Below, piece by piece: positions 16,750 through 25,761 of a DNA stretch of 64,000 nt (position 1 is the first letter of the stretch; the number at the start of each line of letters is the position of its first letter). Below the pieces are notes generated by a model, which was not told the DNA's origin, did not search any database, and saw nothing but the letters and a program-made list of their open reading frames with translations. Source of the stretch: Bacillus sp. V2I10 (GTDB lineage: Bacteria > Bacillota > Bacilli > Bacillales > Bacillaceae); assembly GCF_030817055.1 (NCBI RefSeq), contig NZ_JAUSYV010000002.1, forward strand, positions 186,001-250,000, written 5' to 3'. The position numbers were made by a program, and so were the translations under genes.

Positions 16750-16905
16750 GCAACAAAAACGCTAAAACAAAAAGGGACACTACAGGAAGAATTGTTACAG
16801 CACATTTCTCCATTAGGATGGGAGCATATTAATTTTCTGGGTGAATATAGATTTGATTTACAACGAATTCCTACAATAAATTCTTTACGTCCTCTTAATC
16901 AATAA
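16750..16905 (+). pseudogene. C-terminal remnant of Tn3-family transposase
   Basis: The frame encodes KTLKQKGTLQEELLQHISPL then GWEHINFLGEYRFDL before TAA at 16903. The HISPLGWEHIN...GEY pattern is the conserved C-terminus of Tn3-family TnpA. Only about 50 of roughly 980 residues remain. The fragment abuts the moaB stop codon, so a deletion joined the two. The matching terminal inverted repeat follows 60 bases downstream. Confidence 0.8.
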
Positions 16906-16911
16906 AAAATG

Positions 16912-16943
16912 AAGCCGATATTCCTTAGCGTACAGAATATCGG
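16912..16943 (+). terminator. Hairpin after the transposase remnant
   Basis: The stem AGCCGATATTC / GAATATCGGCT surrounds a CTTAGCGTACA-type loop. The loop sequence resembles the inner end of the Tn3-type terminal repeat that follows. Confidence 0.5.
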
Positions 16944-16964
16944 CTAACTTTATGTTCAAATTTG

Positions 16965-17002
16965 CTTAGCGTACAAAATTCGCGTTTTTTGCTCTGGACC
17001 CC
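16965..17002 (-). repeat. Tn3-family 38-bp terminal inverted repeat (right end)
   Basis: Read on the minus strand it starts GGGGTCCAGAGCAAAAAACG and ends TTTTGTACGCTAAG, exactly 38 bases. GGGG at the outer end and TAAG at the inner end are the Tn3-family hallmarks. It lies 60 bases after the TnpA remnant, where the right end of a Tn3 element belongs. Confidence 0.8.
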
Positions 17003-17389
17003 ATTAATTTGCATTTTTTTATTTTTACCTTCTCATTCCATTTTTGTTGTAGAATCATCTATGACATGATTATCTTCTCTTCCAACAATCAATTACCTGC
17101 TTTTGTATACGTTAATTTCGAACATTGCTGCCACTTTACTTCAATATATAGGTGAGATCTCCTTCTTGAAGAAACGCACCCGTTCAACAAAAAACTACAA
17201 TATTGGTAGCCTAATTCTCCTTTTATCCCGAGTGGATAATATTCCATATAAAAAGGACACTTTTAGCTAACTAAATGAATCGACTTTTTATTTGTCTTAT
17301 TCATTTAAAGCGCCCGATTGTTGAATAACCCTGAATCTGACGTAAATACTAAAGTCGAAAATATATAACTTAGAAAGGAAAGTATTATC
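17003..17389. other. Intergenic region, one dispersed repeat
   Basis: No gene is seen. A near-consensus copy of the dispersed 33-bp element lies at 17297-17329 (CTTATTCATTTAAAGCGCCC then GATTGTTGAATAA), and a CACCCGTTCAAC scrap lies near 17180. Confidence 0.5.
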
Positions 17390-17788
17390 ATTAGAAAATT
17401 AACATTAGTTATAATGCTTATTACATTGATTCCACTTACTGGATTTGATAGGGCAAGTCAATTAGAAATATCAAATATTCAAACCACAATTATTAAAGCA
17501 GAAAAAATTCTTCGTTACGATATTAAATTAAAAAATACAGGTTCAACCCCATTTAAAAGTGAATTTGATTACCCTGGGCAGAATCCTTACGGACGCGAAG
17601 TAGTTGTAACACCAAACAAAAAATTAGCCTCCAAAATGGAAATATTAAGAGGAAGTCAGTTTATTAAAATGACTTCAATGGGTAGTGGAAGCACTGAAAT
17701 GATAGAGACAGGAACTGAGGGTTCTTTTCACGTTGAATACAGAATTAAAAATGATATAGACCTAAAAGGTATTGAAAAATTGATTTGA
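17390..17788 (+). pseudogene. Secreted protein gene with ATT at the start position, 3' truncated
   Basis: A signal peptide (RKLTLVIMLITLIPLTGFD) is encoded from an ATT codon at 17390, placed 7 bases after the ribosome site AGAAAGGAAAG. The first ATG, at 17414, lies inside the hydrophobic core and would spoil the signal, so the original ATG has probably mutated to ATT. The visible 124-132 residues are beta-rich (LEISNIQTTIIKAEKILRYD, GSGSTEMIETGTEGSFHVEY) and look like an extracellular beta-sandwich. The reading frame stops where it runs into a TrkA-like remnant, suggesting a deletion junction. No family is named with confidence. Confidence 0.45.
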
Positions 17789-18014
17789 AAGAGTTTTACG
17801 TGAAGTTGACAATCAAACTCTTATTAATACTTTATCAATAAGAAATTTGAATAAAAAGGCACATTGCTTTGCTCAAATATTACTAAGGGAAAATATACAA
17901 AAAGCTAAATGTGCAGGTGCTGATGAAGTGATTTTTAACAATGATGTTCTTGTAGAAATGTTAAGCTCTTGTATAAGAAAAAAAGAAAAAAATAGGTTAT
18001 GTATTATAAAGTGA
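17784..18014 (+). pseudogene. TrkA-N (RCK) domain remnant of a potassium channel or transporter
   Basis: The frame reads LSIRNLNKKAHCFAQILLREN then IQKAKCAGADEVIFNND before a stop at 18012. The pattern of RNLN...A.ILRENIQKAKCAGADEVI is the second half of a Rossmann NAD-binding RCK domain. No start codon or membrane part is present. It is a fragment of a Kch-type channel or KtrA-like protein, next to other broken potassium genes. Confidence 0.6.
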
Positions 18015-18162
18015 CTGATTAATGGGATAAAGAGAAAAAAGCATTTGTTTTTATATATTGATTCTTAGATCTTATCCATTGGAAACAGTAGAATAGATAG
18101 TGCTCAGTAGTAACTAAAGCATGGATCTATCCTAGTACCTATACTAACTAGGTATTTAACGT

Positions 18163-18570
18163 TTATACCTCATTTTCCTCAAAACGTGTCAAACCCTCAT
18201 TATCACCAATAACAAACAATATATCATTTTCTAATATTATAGCCGAAGGTGATATAATCATTTTATTATTTCTTTGAATTCCAATAATGGTACAACCATA
18301 CCGTGCTCTAGCATCTAAATCAAGAAGGCTTCTATTACTCAATTTTTTTGTAGCTTTGATTTCAACAAGACTATAATCAGAGGAAAGTTCAATATAATCA
18401 ATAATCTTTTCTGATCCGATGTAATGAGCAATTCGTCTTGCCATATCATGTTCAGGCAATATAACACGATCCGCACCTATTTTCTCAAGTACTTTCTTGT
18501 GATAGAGATTAGATGCCTTAACCCATACTTGTTTAATTCCCATTTCCTGTAGCCAAGAAGTTGGGGATAA
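18163..18570 (-). pseudogene. KtrA/KtrC potassium-uptake regulator, N-terminally truncated
   Basis: The C-terminal 126 residues of a Ktr gating protein remain: the end of the RCK-N domain (GIKQVWVKASNLYHKKVLEK then IGADRVILPEHDMARRIA) and a complete RCK-C/TrkA-C domain (LVEIKATKKLSNRSLLDLD, ILFVIGDNEGLTRFE). Family members are about 220 residues. The first 95 residues with the GxGxxG nucleotide-binding fold are missing; upstream, the frame reads RIIPNFLATGNGIKQ without homology. The protein would normally bind the KtrB/D channel encoded divergently next to it, which is frameshifted too. Confidence 0.7.
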
Positions 18571-18648
18571 TTCTAAAACCTCCTAAAGCAAGTGAGAGAT
18601 AAACCATTAATAAGATATTTATCTAATAAATGTAGTAAAGGAGATATC

Positions 18649-20002
18649 ATGTTAAAAGCCAATCAAAACCAAAGAAGAACAATACGATTGCATCCTGCAC
18701 ATATATTGCTGCTTGGATTTATGGGATTAATATTACTTGGAACCTGTTTGTTAATGATTCCTTTTGCTACGAGTGACCGGCATCATCTAAGTTTCATTGA
18801 TGCTCTTTTTGAAGCAACCTCTGCTGTTTGTGTAACTGGGTTAGCTGTCGTTGATACGGGCACCACGTTTACATTGTTCGGAGAAATTGTCTTACTGGTG
18901 CTTATCCAATTAGGCGGTTGGGGGTTTATGACCAGTGGAATTCTAATGTTTATTATTCTTGGAAAAAAAATCGGGTTGAAACAAAGGCTATATGCTGCAA
19001 GAATCTATAAACTCTTTCTCTATGCAAGGAATCATTAAATTAGTCCAGCGTATCATCATTATTACCTTAATAGTTGAAGCGATTGGAGCGCTAGCTCTTG
19101 CCATTCGTTGGTCACAAGAGATGAGTTTGGGAAAAGCCATTTATTTCGGAATATTCCATTCTATCTCTGCATTTAATAATGCTGGTTTTGGCTTAGAACC
19201 AGACAGTTTAAGTAAATGGGTAGGCGATCCAACTGTAAACATCTTCATTACTTTATTATTTATACTTGGTGGAATTGGATTCTTTGTAGTAGCAGATATT
19301 TATGAAAAGAAGCGTTTTAAAAAGTTTTCTCTCCACACCAAGATTACATTGTTATTTACAATCCTAATTAATGTAGTTAGCACACTGATTATATTTGCAT
19401 TAGAGTTTAATAATCCTGCTACATTAGGGAATTTAGGGACGAATGATAAATGGTGGGCTGCTTACTTTCAAGGGGTTGTACCTCGAACGGCAGGCTTCAA
19501 TACTGTAGATATAAGTCAATTAACGTTAAGTTCACAAGTTTATATAACAGGCTTAATGTTTATAGGAGCATCTTCTGGTTCTACTGGAGGAGGAATTAAA
19601 GTGACCACTTTTGCTTTATTGCTCTTCGCGCTATGGTCCGTATTAAGGAATAAAGAAGATATAAATATTTATAATCGCAGGATACCTAAATCCCTTGTGT
19701 TTAGGGCTTTATCAATTGCCGTTTCAGGCATTATCTTTATTTTTGTCATTTTCTTCTTGCTTACCATTACAGAAAGAGGAGCTGATATGTCTAAGTTGGC
19801 ATTTGAAACAGTCTCAGCCTTTGGAACAGTTGGATTAAGTGCTGGCTTAACTCCGGAGTTAAGCCCTATGGGACGTATACTCATCACTATTATGATGTTT
19901 ATCGGAAGAGTTGGCCCATTAACTATGGCCTTCGCACTTGCACTCCGTTCAAATAATAATGCAAAAATACGTTATGCTGAAGAGAAAATACTAATTGGAT
20001 AA
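18649..20002 (+). pseudogene. ktrB: KtrB/KtrD-type potassium uptake channel, frameshifted
   Basis: Two frames together encode one TrkH/KtrB protein of about 450 residues. The first frame (from ATG 18649, AAAGGAG upstream) covers the first membrane-pore-membrane unit with filter TSAVCVTGLAVVDTG. The second covers the rest with filters AFNNAGFGLEPDS, VPRTAGFNTVDIS and SAFGTVGLSAGLTPELS. The break is a single extra base near 18990-18992: after LKQRL the first frame goes to YAARIYKL, while the second reads MLQESINSFSM, the expected family sequence. This is either a real pseudogene or a sequencing error; the reading on both sides is otherwise clean. Confidence 0.8.
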
Positions 20003-20527
20003 ATTGACATTAAATGGACAACTCTAACCGCTCTTCCATAAATGTTAATTTATACAGAGAACCAGGTGAATAAAGATAAATTGATTGCTCTTCAATCAGA
20101 AGCTAGTCAATTTATCTTTATATGGGAAAAATTTAAGTACAAGGTTCTTTTTAGTTCTGTTATTATTTCTGCGAGCATGTTGGGGAACTCATCCATGTTG
20201 GATGCAGTTATCAGATTAGCTCGGTAGCTGGAGAAACCAAAGGATATCCCTGTAGCACAGGAGGTAAAGAGTAATCTGCTTTAATTGGAAAATGGTTTTT
20301 TACTTTACAATAATAAATCATTCAGATTGTGATGTTTTTCACTTAAACTAACCTGCTTATATTTAAGTACATTCCTTCACATCTCATAAAATAATAACAA
20401 GTATTAATTGAAGTTCTTACTCCATTAAATGGCCCGATTGTGGAATAAGGATTTAAATCAAAGTTAACTGTATTGACAAAATTGACATAAAAGAATAATG
20501 GGATTTTGCTCTATCCAACTCGTGAAC
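20003..20527. other. Intergenic region with repeat copies and a doubtful ORF
   Basis: An ATG frame at 20042-20227 encodes 61 residues with no recognised family and no ribosome site; it is not called. The stretch holds the TTTAAGTACATTCCTTCAC repeat (about 20358-20380) and a copy of the 33-bp element with GGCCCGATTGTGGAATAAGG (about 20418-20450). Confidence 0.4.
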
Positions 20528-21040
20528 TTATATTCCATTTTCCAGTAATCTTAAAATTTCAATTGTAAAACCTATAGTAGAAAATATTGCAATGGAAAAA
20601 ATGAAAATAAAATACGAATATCTAATGAGTAAAGGGAATTTATTAAATGGGAATTTTAAGGATATTTGTTCCAGAATAAAAAACATAACCGCCACAAATA
20701 TAGAAATAAAGCTAAAACCACTAGTATAAGAAAGAAACAGAAAGCTAAATAGAATACTAAAACCTAAATATAAAACAAATTTGAATAAAACTTTTGAGTT
20801 CAAAGGGACTTTATTTGAAAATGCCTCAGTTAAAACTGATATAGGTAAAGCGTAAAATATAACCCCTAAGAAAAGGAAGAAATGAATATAGGTATATGTG
20901 AATAAGTCTTTTAACTCAAATTTTATTAATCCTATCATATTTAAAGTGAAAGAAATTAAACACAATGATAATACATATAGAACAAAAGAGACATTTACTT
21001 TATTTAGTATCAAATACCAGTTATCACTATAATTCTTCAT
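20528..21040 (-). CDS. Integral membrane protein, unknown function
   Basis: This 170-residue protein has about five hydrophobic segments (VNVSFVLYVLSLCLISF, YTYIHFFLFLGVIFYALP, LFKFVLYLGFSILFSFLF, SFISIFVAVMFFILEQI, YSYFIFIFSIAIFSTIGF). ATG at 21040 is chosen over the TTG at 21043 because AGGGGTG lies about 8 bases upstream. There is no soluble domain and no family is recognised. It lies between decayed potassium genes and a DUF3888 gene, among repeat elements, with no obvious operon partner. Confidence 0.55.
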   Translation of the reverse strand: MKNYSDNWYLILNKVNVSFVLYVLSLCLISFTLNMIGLIKFELKDLFTYTYIHFFLFLGVIFYALPISVLTEAFSNKVPLNSKVLFKFVLYLGFSILFSFLFLSYTSGFSFISIFVAVMFFILEQISLKFPFNKFPLLIRYSYFIFIFSIAIFSTIGFTIEILRLLENGI

Positions 21041-21087
21041 CAATTTTCACACCCCTAGTTTGAACACTAAAATGGACGATTACTATG

Positions 21088-21165
21088 TTATTCAATTAAA
21101 GCCCCCGATTGTTGAAGATCATTTATGTTGTCTTATCGAAGAATAGCGCCCGATTGCTGAAGATC
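21088..21165. repeat. Tandem pair of the dispersed 33-bp element
   Basis: Two copies lie side by side: TTATTCAATTAAAGCCCCCG then ATTGTTGAAGATC (21088-21120), and TTATCGAAGAATAGCGCCCG then ATTGCTGAAGATC (21133-21165). Confidence 0.65.
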
Positions 21166-21221
21166 GTCTTGGAACATCAATGGATACTCCAGAATAGCCC
21201 CCCCTTTAATGGAGTATGTAT

Positions 21222-21620
21222 CTACTTAACCTGAAGAGGTTTTCGACACTTAATTTTTTTCCCATCTAACCTTTCAACAATTACATCTTTTAATGTCCAC
21301 TCTGTAAGTTTTTCATTTTCGACAGTGAGGGTAAACAAATGATATGGAGGTTTATGTGCTCCCTCAAATGTTTGGAATTGATATGTTATTTCGTAAGCGT
21401 AACCCATATTCGGTTTTCTTTTGACCTCAATAAACTTACAGAAAGTGGACTGTTTGATTTCACCAAAATAATCATTAATTGCTTTATCTTCTAATGGGTC
21501 TAAAAATGTAAAGATGACATCTTCCAGTAACATTTCATATCGAGTTTTTTCTGTTTCTGCTTGTACAGGAGTTATAGAAATTAAACTAAGGATACAGGTG
21601 ATTAAAAGAAATTTCTTCAT
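21222..21620 (-). CDS. DUF3888 domain secreted protein
   Basis: This 132-residue protein has a signal peptide (MKKFLLITCILSLISITPVQA) with probable cleavage after VQA. The mature part contains LLEDVIFTFLDPLEDKAIND followed by YFGEIKQ, the core of DUF3888, and ends with hydrophilic strands. The start at 21620 (second Met) is preferred because it begins the signal peptide directly and AGTAGG is 8 bases upstream. DUF3888 proteins are small exported proteins of Bacillaceae with unknown function. It is a single-gene unit. Confidence 0.7.
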   Translation of the reverse strand: MKKFLLITCILSLISITPVQAETEKTRYEMLLEDVIFTFLDPLEDKAINDYFGEIKQSTFCKFIEVKRKPNMGYAYEITYQFQTFEGAHKPPYHLFTLTVENEKLTEWTLKDVIVERLDGKKIKCRKPLQVK

Positions 21621-21638
21621 TCCAATACCTACTTTCAT

Positions 21639-21989
21639 TTTTTCAATTGTTTATAGGTATTTTTCCCAATATATGAATCAACATCCCTCTTGTAGTAACC
21701 TGTCCCGTTCGTTTAAGTACAATCCTTCATAATCTCAACTATATTTAAACATATTCAATTTTTTTTAAAGGTGTTGTTCAATTATCTGGCCCTTTTCTGG
21801 AATAAGTGAGATGAGGTTTGAAACATCTTTTTTGTAAATGAAACGACTTTATTATAAGGGAAACATCTTTATTGTCACTCAATAGTAGCAAAAAACGAAC
21901 AGAGGGGGAACCCATATCCCCCAGAATTTATCTTTCTTTCAAAAAAGCCTAAATCCCATACTGAATTCAGGCATTTTTATGATTAAAAA
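21639..21989. other. Intergenic region with repeats and a terminator
   Basis: It contains the TTTAAGTACAATCCTTCAT repeat (about 21714-21735), a degenerate copy of the 33-bp element (about 21772-21808, GGCCCTTTTCTGGAATAAG) and, at 21941-21978, a hairpin AAAAAGCCT...AGGCATTTTT that should end the leftward amidohydrolase operon. Confidence 0.5.
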
Positions 21990-23261
21990 TTATCGTTGAA
22001 CGGCCGTTTGTTTACTTTTAACACGGATGTCTTTTTCGATGATTCCATCTTTGACAACCACGACAATATTATCGCTATCTTCCAGGGACCTAATGTTTTC
22101 CAACGGATTGGTTTTGGTAATAATAAAGTCTGCTAATTTTCCGGTTTCAATAGTGCCCAGTTTATCTCCCCAGCCCATGCATTCTGCCGCTACTTTAGTT
22201 GTTGCAACGATCGCTTCCATTGGCGACATCCCAATATCGCACATAAGACCTAGTTCACGCAGGTTTGTTCCATGCAGCATTACCCCTGCATCAGTTCCCA
22301 TGGCAATTTTCACCCCCGCGTTATAGGCTTTGGAAATACTCTCCCGATGAATTTCTACCACTTCACGTGCCTTTTCTACTGCATATGCAGGCATATCTTC
22401 ATTGACTTTACTTGCTTCCAGTACGGAAACAGGGGCAAGCAGGGTTGGAACAAGATACGTTCCTTTTACGAGCATAAGTTCAATCGCCTCATCATCAAGG
22501 TAAATGCCATGCTCGATGGAATGGATACCAGCCCGGACAGCATTTTTAATTCCTTCCGTCCCTTGAGCATGGGCCATAACCTTAACTCCACGGCGGTAGG
22601 CTGCCTCTTGAACGATGATGGATAACTCCTCTTGTGAAAATTGGGTGAATTCTGGATGGTCAGTGGGGCTCATGACACCTCCTGTTGCGTGCACTTTAAT
22701 AATATCAGAGCCAGCTCGCAGCATTTCTCTTACCTTTTTCCGAACTTGTTCCGGACCGTCACATATACCGGAAGGCATTCCCGGATAGCTTTTGCTTGTG
22801 ACATCGATACCGGAACGCATCCAGGAGTCTCCATGCCCGCCTGTAATCGTTAAAGGATTAATACTAATTTGCATGCGCGGCCCTTTGACCAACCCTTTTT
22901 CGACCGCCTGCTTGACTCCGAAATCCGTGAAACCCGCGTCTCGAACCGAGGTAATTCCAACATACAAGGTTCGCTTCATATATTCGATTGCCTCATAGAA
23001 TTTAAGAGAAAATGGTGTGACCAACATCTCGCGCATATCCTTTATTTCGACCATCATATGAACATGGGTATCGATCAATCCCGGCAGAATAAAGCCGCCT
23101 TGGGCATCCAAAATTTCAATCGTCTCATTAGGGAGGTTAATGTCATGGATGGTACCCACTGATACAATACGATTGTCTTTACACAAAACTGCGGCATTCG
23201 TACTGATTCCCTTGCCTGTCCCGTCGATAAGACTTCCATTTTTCACTAATTTATAGGCCAT
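21990..23261 (-). CDS. Imidazolonepropionase-like amidohydrolase
   Basis: This 423-residue metal-dependent hydrolase of the amidohydrolase superfamily has metal ligands in GLIDTHVHMM (HxH, about residue 65), a likely carboxylated Lys in GSDIIKVHATGG, further His in KVMAHAQG and SIEHGIYLD, and the catalytic Asp in AMGTDAGVMLHG. The branch includes Xaa-Pro and acyl-amino-acid or dipeptide hydrolases. It is the last gene of a leftward operon with two M20 hydrolases and a transporter, so it likely acts on the same imported N-acylated or dipeptide-like compound. GGGGG lies 8 bases before the ATG. The substrate is unknown. Confidence 0.8.
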   Translation of the reverse strand: MAYKLVKNGSLIDGTGKGISTNAAVLCKDNRIVSVGTIHDINLPNETIEILDAQGGFILPGLIDTHVHMMVEIKDMREMLVTPFSLKFYEAIEYMKRTLYVGITSVRDAGFTDFGVKQAVEKGLVKGPRMQISINPLTITGGHGDSWMRSGIDVTSKSYPGMPSGICDGPEQVRKKVREMLRAGSDIIKVHATGGVMSPTDHPEFTQFSQEELSIIVQEAAYRRGVKVMAHAQGTEGIKNAVRAGIHSIEHGIYLDDEAIELMLVKGTYLVPTLLAPVSVLEASKVNEDMPAYAVEKAREVVEIHRESISKAYNAGVKIAMGTDAGVMLHGTNLRELGLMCDIGMSPMEAIVATTKVAAECMGWGDKLGTIETGKLADFIITKTNPLENIRSLEDSDNIVVVVKDGIIEKDIRVKSKQTAVQR

Positions 23262-23334
23262 TTTTCGATCCCCCTATAATGAATTTAAAAACCTTCAATC
23301 TTCAAGAAACTTCGGGCGGTGACAGGCACCGGCC

Positions 23335-24522
23335 CTATAATGTTTTTACAAGAATGCTGGCAATAATAACAGATGCGATGGTAACGGAAGTAAATCCGCC
23401 AATGAGCATCGGTGGCAAGATTTCGCCCAGGATTTTCTCCTCTTCTTCCTTCGTCCTTCCAATACTTCGGCTAACTTCTTGTGACACAAGATAGTCACCC
23501 GGAAAACCATACAATGCTGTTAAAACAACGGGAATTCCTTTATTAGAGTCCCATTTAAATAATTTTGAACCAATAAATCCTCCGATAACGAGGCCAATGG
23601 TACCTACGATAAGGATCACGGCAACGGCCGGCAAAACGCTGACCATTTGTTCTAACGTAATGGAGGCTAACGAACCAAGAACAAGGAATACTAAACCAAC
23701 CATCGCAATGCTAAATCCATTCGCCTTTTCTAATGACTTTTCAGGATAAAAACCAAAGTAAGCACCGATAATCCCGATGGCTAAACCCCAAAGGCTATAG
23801 CTAATGCCGGTAAGACCATCTAACCATACAGATAAGGCACCACCAATAAAGATTAAGAATAATAGAATAAAGGCACTATCCATATACTTCTCTGGAATAA
23901 GACTTCTTTTTTTGGACACTTCACTTTGTGTACCCCGTTCTATTACATCATCATCAGCAATAGCTGCTGCAGCGAATGTACCTGCTTCCATCGTTCGACG
24001 AAGATTCATTGCATGTCTTCGTAACAAAAGGGTTGTTAATGGCATGCCAACGACTCCTTGTAGAGTAAGAACAATAATAGGAATGGCAAGTAGAGCTGTT
24101 AATCCGGCTTTTTGAAGAGCCTCAGACGTGACCAGATAGGCAATCAAACCACCTGTTAATGGCCCTGCTCCTGCCACTGCCGTTTTATAATCAAAGATTA
24201 GGGGCACCACAAGAAGCATCAAAGCAATAGAACAGGCCAAACCGATCAAGGTAATTAAAACAGCTTTATATTGACTTTTCATGACCTTCATTGGGATTAA
24301 GGTTCCCATGTGTACGAGCAAAGCCGGCTGCAACACCGTACCGACAACGGCAAATGTCGAGGCTTCAATGATATTAGAAGGTACAATTCCTGTTTTAAAA
24401 CCAGTAAAAATAATGATCATGACTACAAGCAAAGTTGGCACTTTAGCTCTCGTCCAAATAGAGATAATTTCTCCTACCGTAATGATGGCTAAAACGATTA
24501 ATGTCGCGATGACCGGATTCAT
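23335..24522 (-). CDS. Multi-pass membrane transporter of the amidohydrolase operon
   Basis: This 395-residue protein has about 10-11 transmembrane segments and two related halves, with Gly-rich re-entrant-like stretches (GAGPLTGGLIAYLVTSEALQ; LYGFPGDYLVSQEVSRSIG). That pattern suggests a glutamate-sodium (GltS) or 2-hydroxycarboxylate type elevator carrier, but the exact family is not certain. A hydrophilic loop lies near residues 180-215. It lies between M20 hydrolase and amidohydrolase genes, so it probably imports their substrate. GGAAGTG precedes the ATG. Confidence 0.6.
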   Translation of the reverse strand: MNPVIATLIVLAIITVGEIISIWTRAKVPTLLVVMIIIFTGFKTGIVPSNIIEASTFAVVGTVLQPALLVHMGTLIPMKVMKSQYKAVLITLIGLACSIALMLLVVPLIFDYKTAVAGAGPLTGGLIAYLVTSEALQKAGLTALLAIPIIVLTLQGVVGMPLTTLLLRRHAMNLRRTMEAGTFAAAAIADDDVIERGTQSEVSKKRSLIPEKYMDSAFILLFLIFIGGALSVWLDGLTGISYSLWGLAIGIIGAYFGFYPEKSLEKANGFSIAMVGLVFLVLGSLASITLEQMVSVLPAVAVILIVGTIGLVIGGFIGSKLFKWDSNKGIPVVLTALYGFPGDYLVSQEVSRSIGRTKEEEEKILGEILPPMLIGGFTSVTIASVIIASILVKTL

Positions 24523-24566
24523 GACACTTCCTACCTTCTTTCTGACATTTATTTGTTTACAATCTA

Positions 24567-25757
24567 TTACTCTTTCTTATTGAGCTTAAACGGTGCATGG
24601 ACCAGAAGCTTTAACCCATGCTCAAGCGCAGCTTCATCAACTGAAAACCTTGGATGATGATGCGGATAAACCATTCCCATTTCTTCATTTCCTGCAGCAA
24701 CCATTAGAAAGCAGCCCGGGACCACCTGTGAAAATGCTGAAAAATCTTCACTTCCCATCATGGCACCGGATTCTAAATGGAGAATAAACTCCTCTCCGAG
24801 TACCTCTCCAATGAGTTCTTCCATTTTCTTTGTCAGTTTTTCCTCATTGACAACGGAGCTGTAGCCAAATTCATAATCAAAATCATACCAAGCCCCATGA
24901 GCTTCCGTAATTCCCTTAACGATCCTTTCCATTAATTTAGGAATCTCTTCTCTCACTTTTGGATCAAAGCTTCGAACGGTACCATTTAATTCTACGGATT
25001 GCGGGATGATATTTTGTGCCGAACCGCCATGGATTTGTGTAACAGAAATAACCGACTTTTCACTTGTGGCGATATTCCGCGATACGATATGCTGAAGGTT
25101 GCTTACGACTTCGGCACTAATGACAACAGGGTCAATGGCCGTATTTGGCTGCGAGGAATGACCGCCCTTGCCTTTAATCGTTATATTGAACACATCACAG
25201 TTTGCGGAAACAGGGCCATAGCCGATGCCGATTTTACCTGTTTGGAACGGTGAGGCTAAATGTAAACCAATGATCTGGTCCACGCCATCAAGAACCCCGG
25301 CATTCACCATTTCTGCCGCTCCACCAGGAGGCAGTTCCTCCGCGTGTTGAAAAAGAAACCGGACTTCACCGCTAATGTGATCCTTTAATTGGGAAAGAAC
25401 TTTCGCAGCTCCCAAGAGCATGGCAGTATGGCCATCGTGACCACAGGCATGCATAACACCCGGATTTTTCGAAACAAAATCAAAGTCATTTTCCTCATGG
25501 ATTGGAAGCGCATCCATATCTGCCCTTAAGGCAAGGACACGTCCTGGTTGAGTGCCAATTAACCGTGCAACGACACTTGTTTTGGTTGGTCTCGAAATTT
25601 GCAAATTCCGAAAGCTTTCAAGAGTTTCATAGACAAATTGAGATGTCTTTTTCTCTTTAAACGATAATTCAGGATGTTGATGGAGATATCTTCTCCACTC
25701 TATCACAGTGTCTTTCACTGAATGGATTAATTCGTCCACTTTAATGGTTCCAATCAT
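24567..25757 (-). CDS. M20 family amidohydrolase (N-acyl-amino-acid/hippurate hydrolase-like)
   Basis: This 396-residue dinuclear zinc hydrolase has a catalytic domain with LRADMDALPI (Asp next to the metal site), MHACGHDGHTAM and QHAEELPPGGA (general base Glu pair). A lid/dimerisation domain begins near GKGGHSSQPNTAIDPV, and the last ligand is at YPHHHPRFSVDE. The family removes acyl or aminoacyl groups from amino-acid conjugates (AmhX, HipO, YxeP, IAA-amino-acid hydrolases). The gene is intact and lies 4 bases after a closely related frameshifted copy, so this copy probably supplies the activity. Confidence 0.85.
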   Translation of the reverse strand: MIGTIKVDELIHSVKDTVIEWRRYLHQHPELSFKEKKTSQFVYETLESFRNLQISRPTKTSVVARLIGTQPGRVLALRADMDALPIHEENDFDFVSKNPGVMHACGHDGHTAMLLGAAKVLSQLKDHISGEVRFLFQHAEELPPGGAAEMVNAGVLDGVDQIIGLHLASPFQTGKIGIGYGPVSANCDVFNITIKGKGGHSSQPNTAIDPVVISAEVVSNLQHIVSRNIATSEKSVISVTQIHGGSAQNIIPQSVELNGTVRSFDPKVREEIPKLMERIVKGITEAHGAWYDFDYEFGYSSVVNEEKLTKKMEELIGEVLGEEFILHLESGAMMGSEDFSAFSQVVPGCFLMVAAGNEEMGMVYPHHHPRFSVDEAALEHGLKLLVHAPFKLNKKE

Positions 25758-25761
25758 TCTC

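Noticed and set aside
20042..20227. 61-codon ORF after ktrB
   Set aside because: No ribosome site, no family; position alone does not support a gene.
23314..23331. GGTGACAGGCACC motif between the transporter and amidohydrolase genes
   Set aside because: Looks like a short recurrent Bacillus intergenic motif, but only one copy is present here and no function can be supported.
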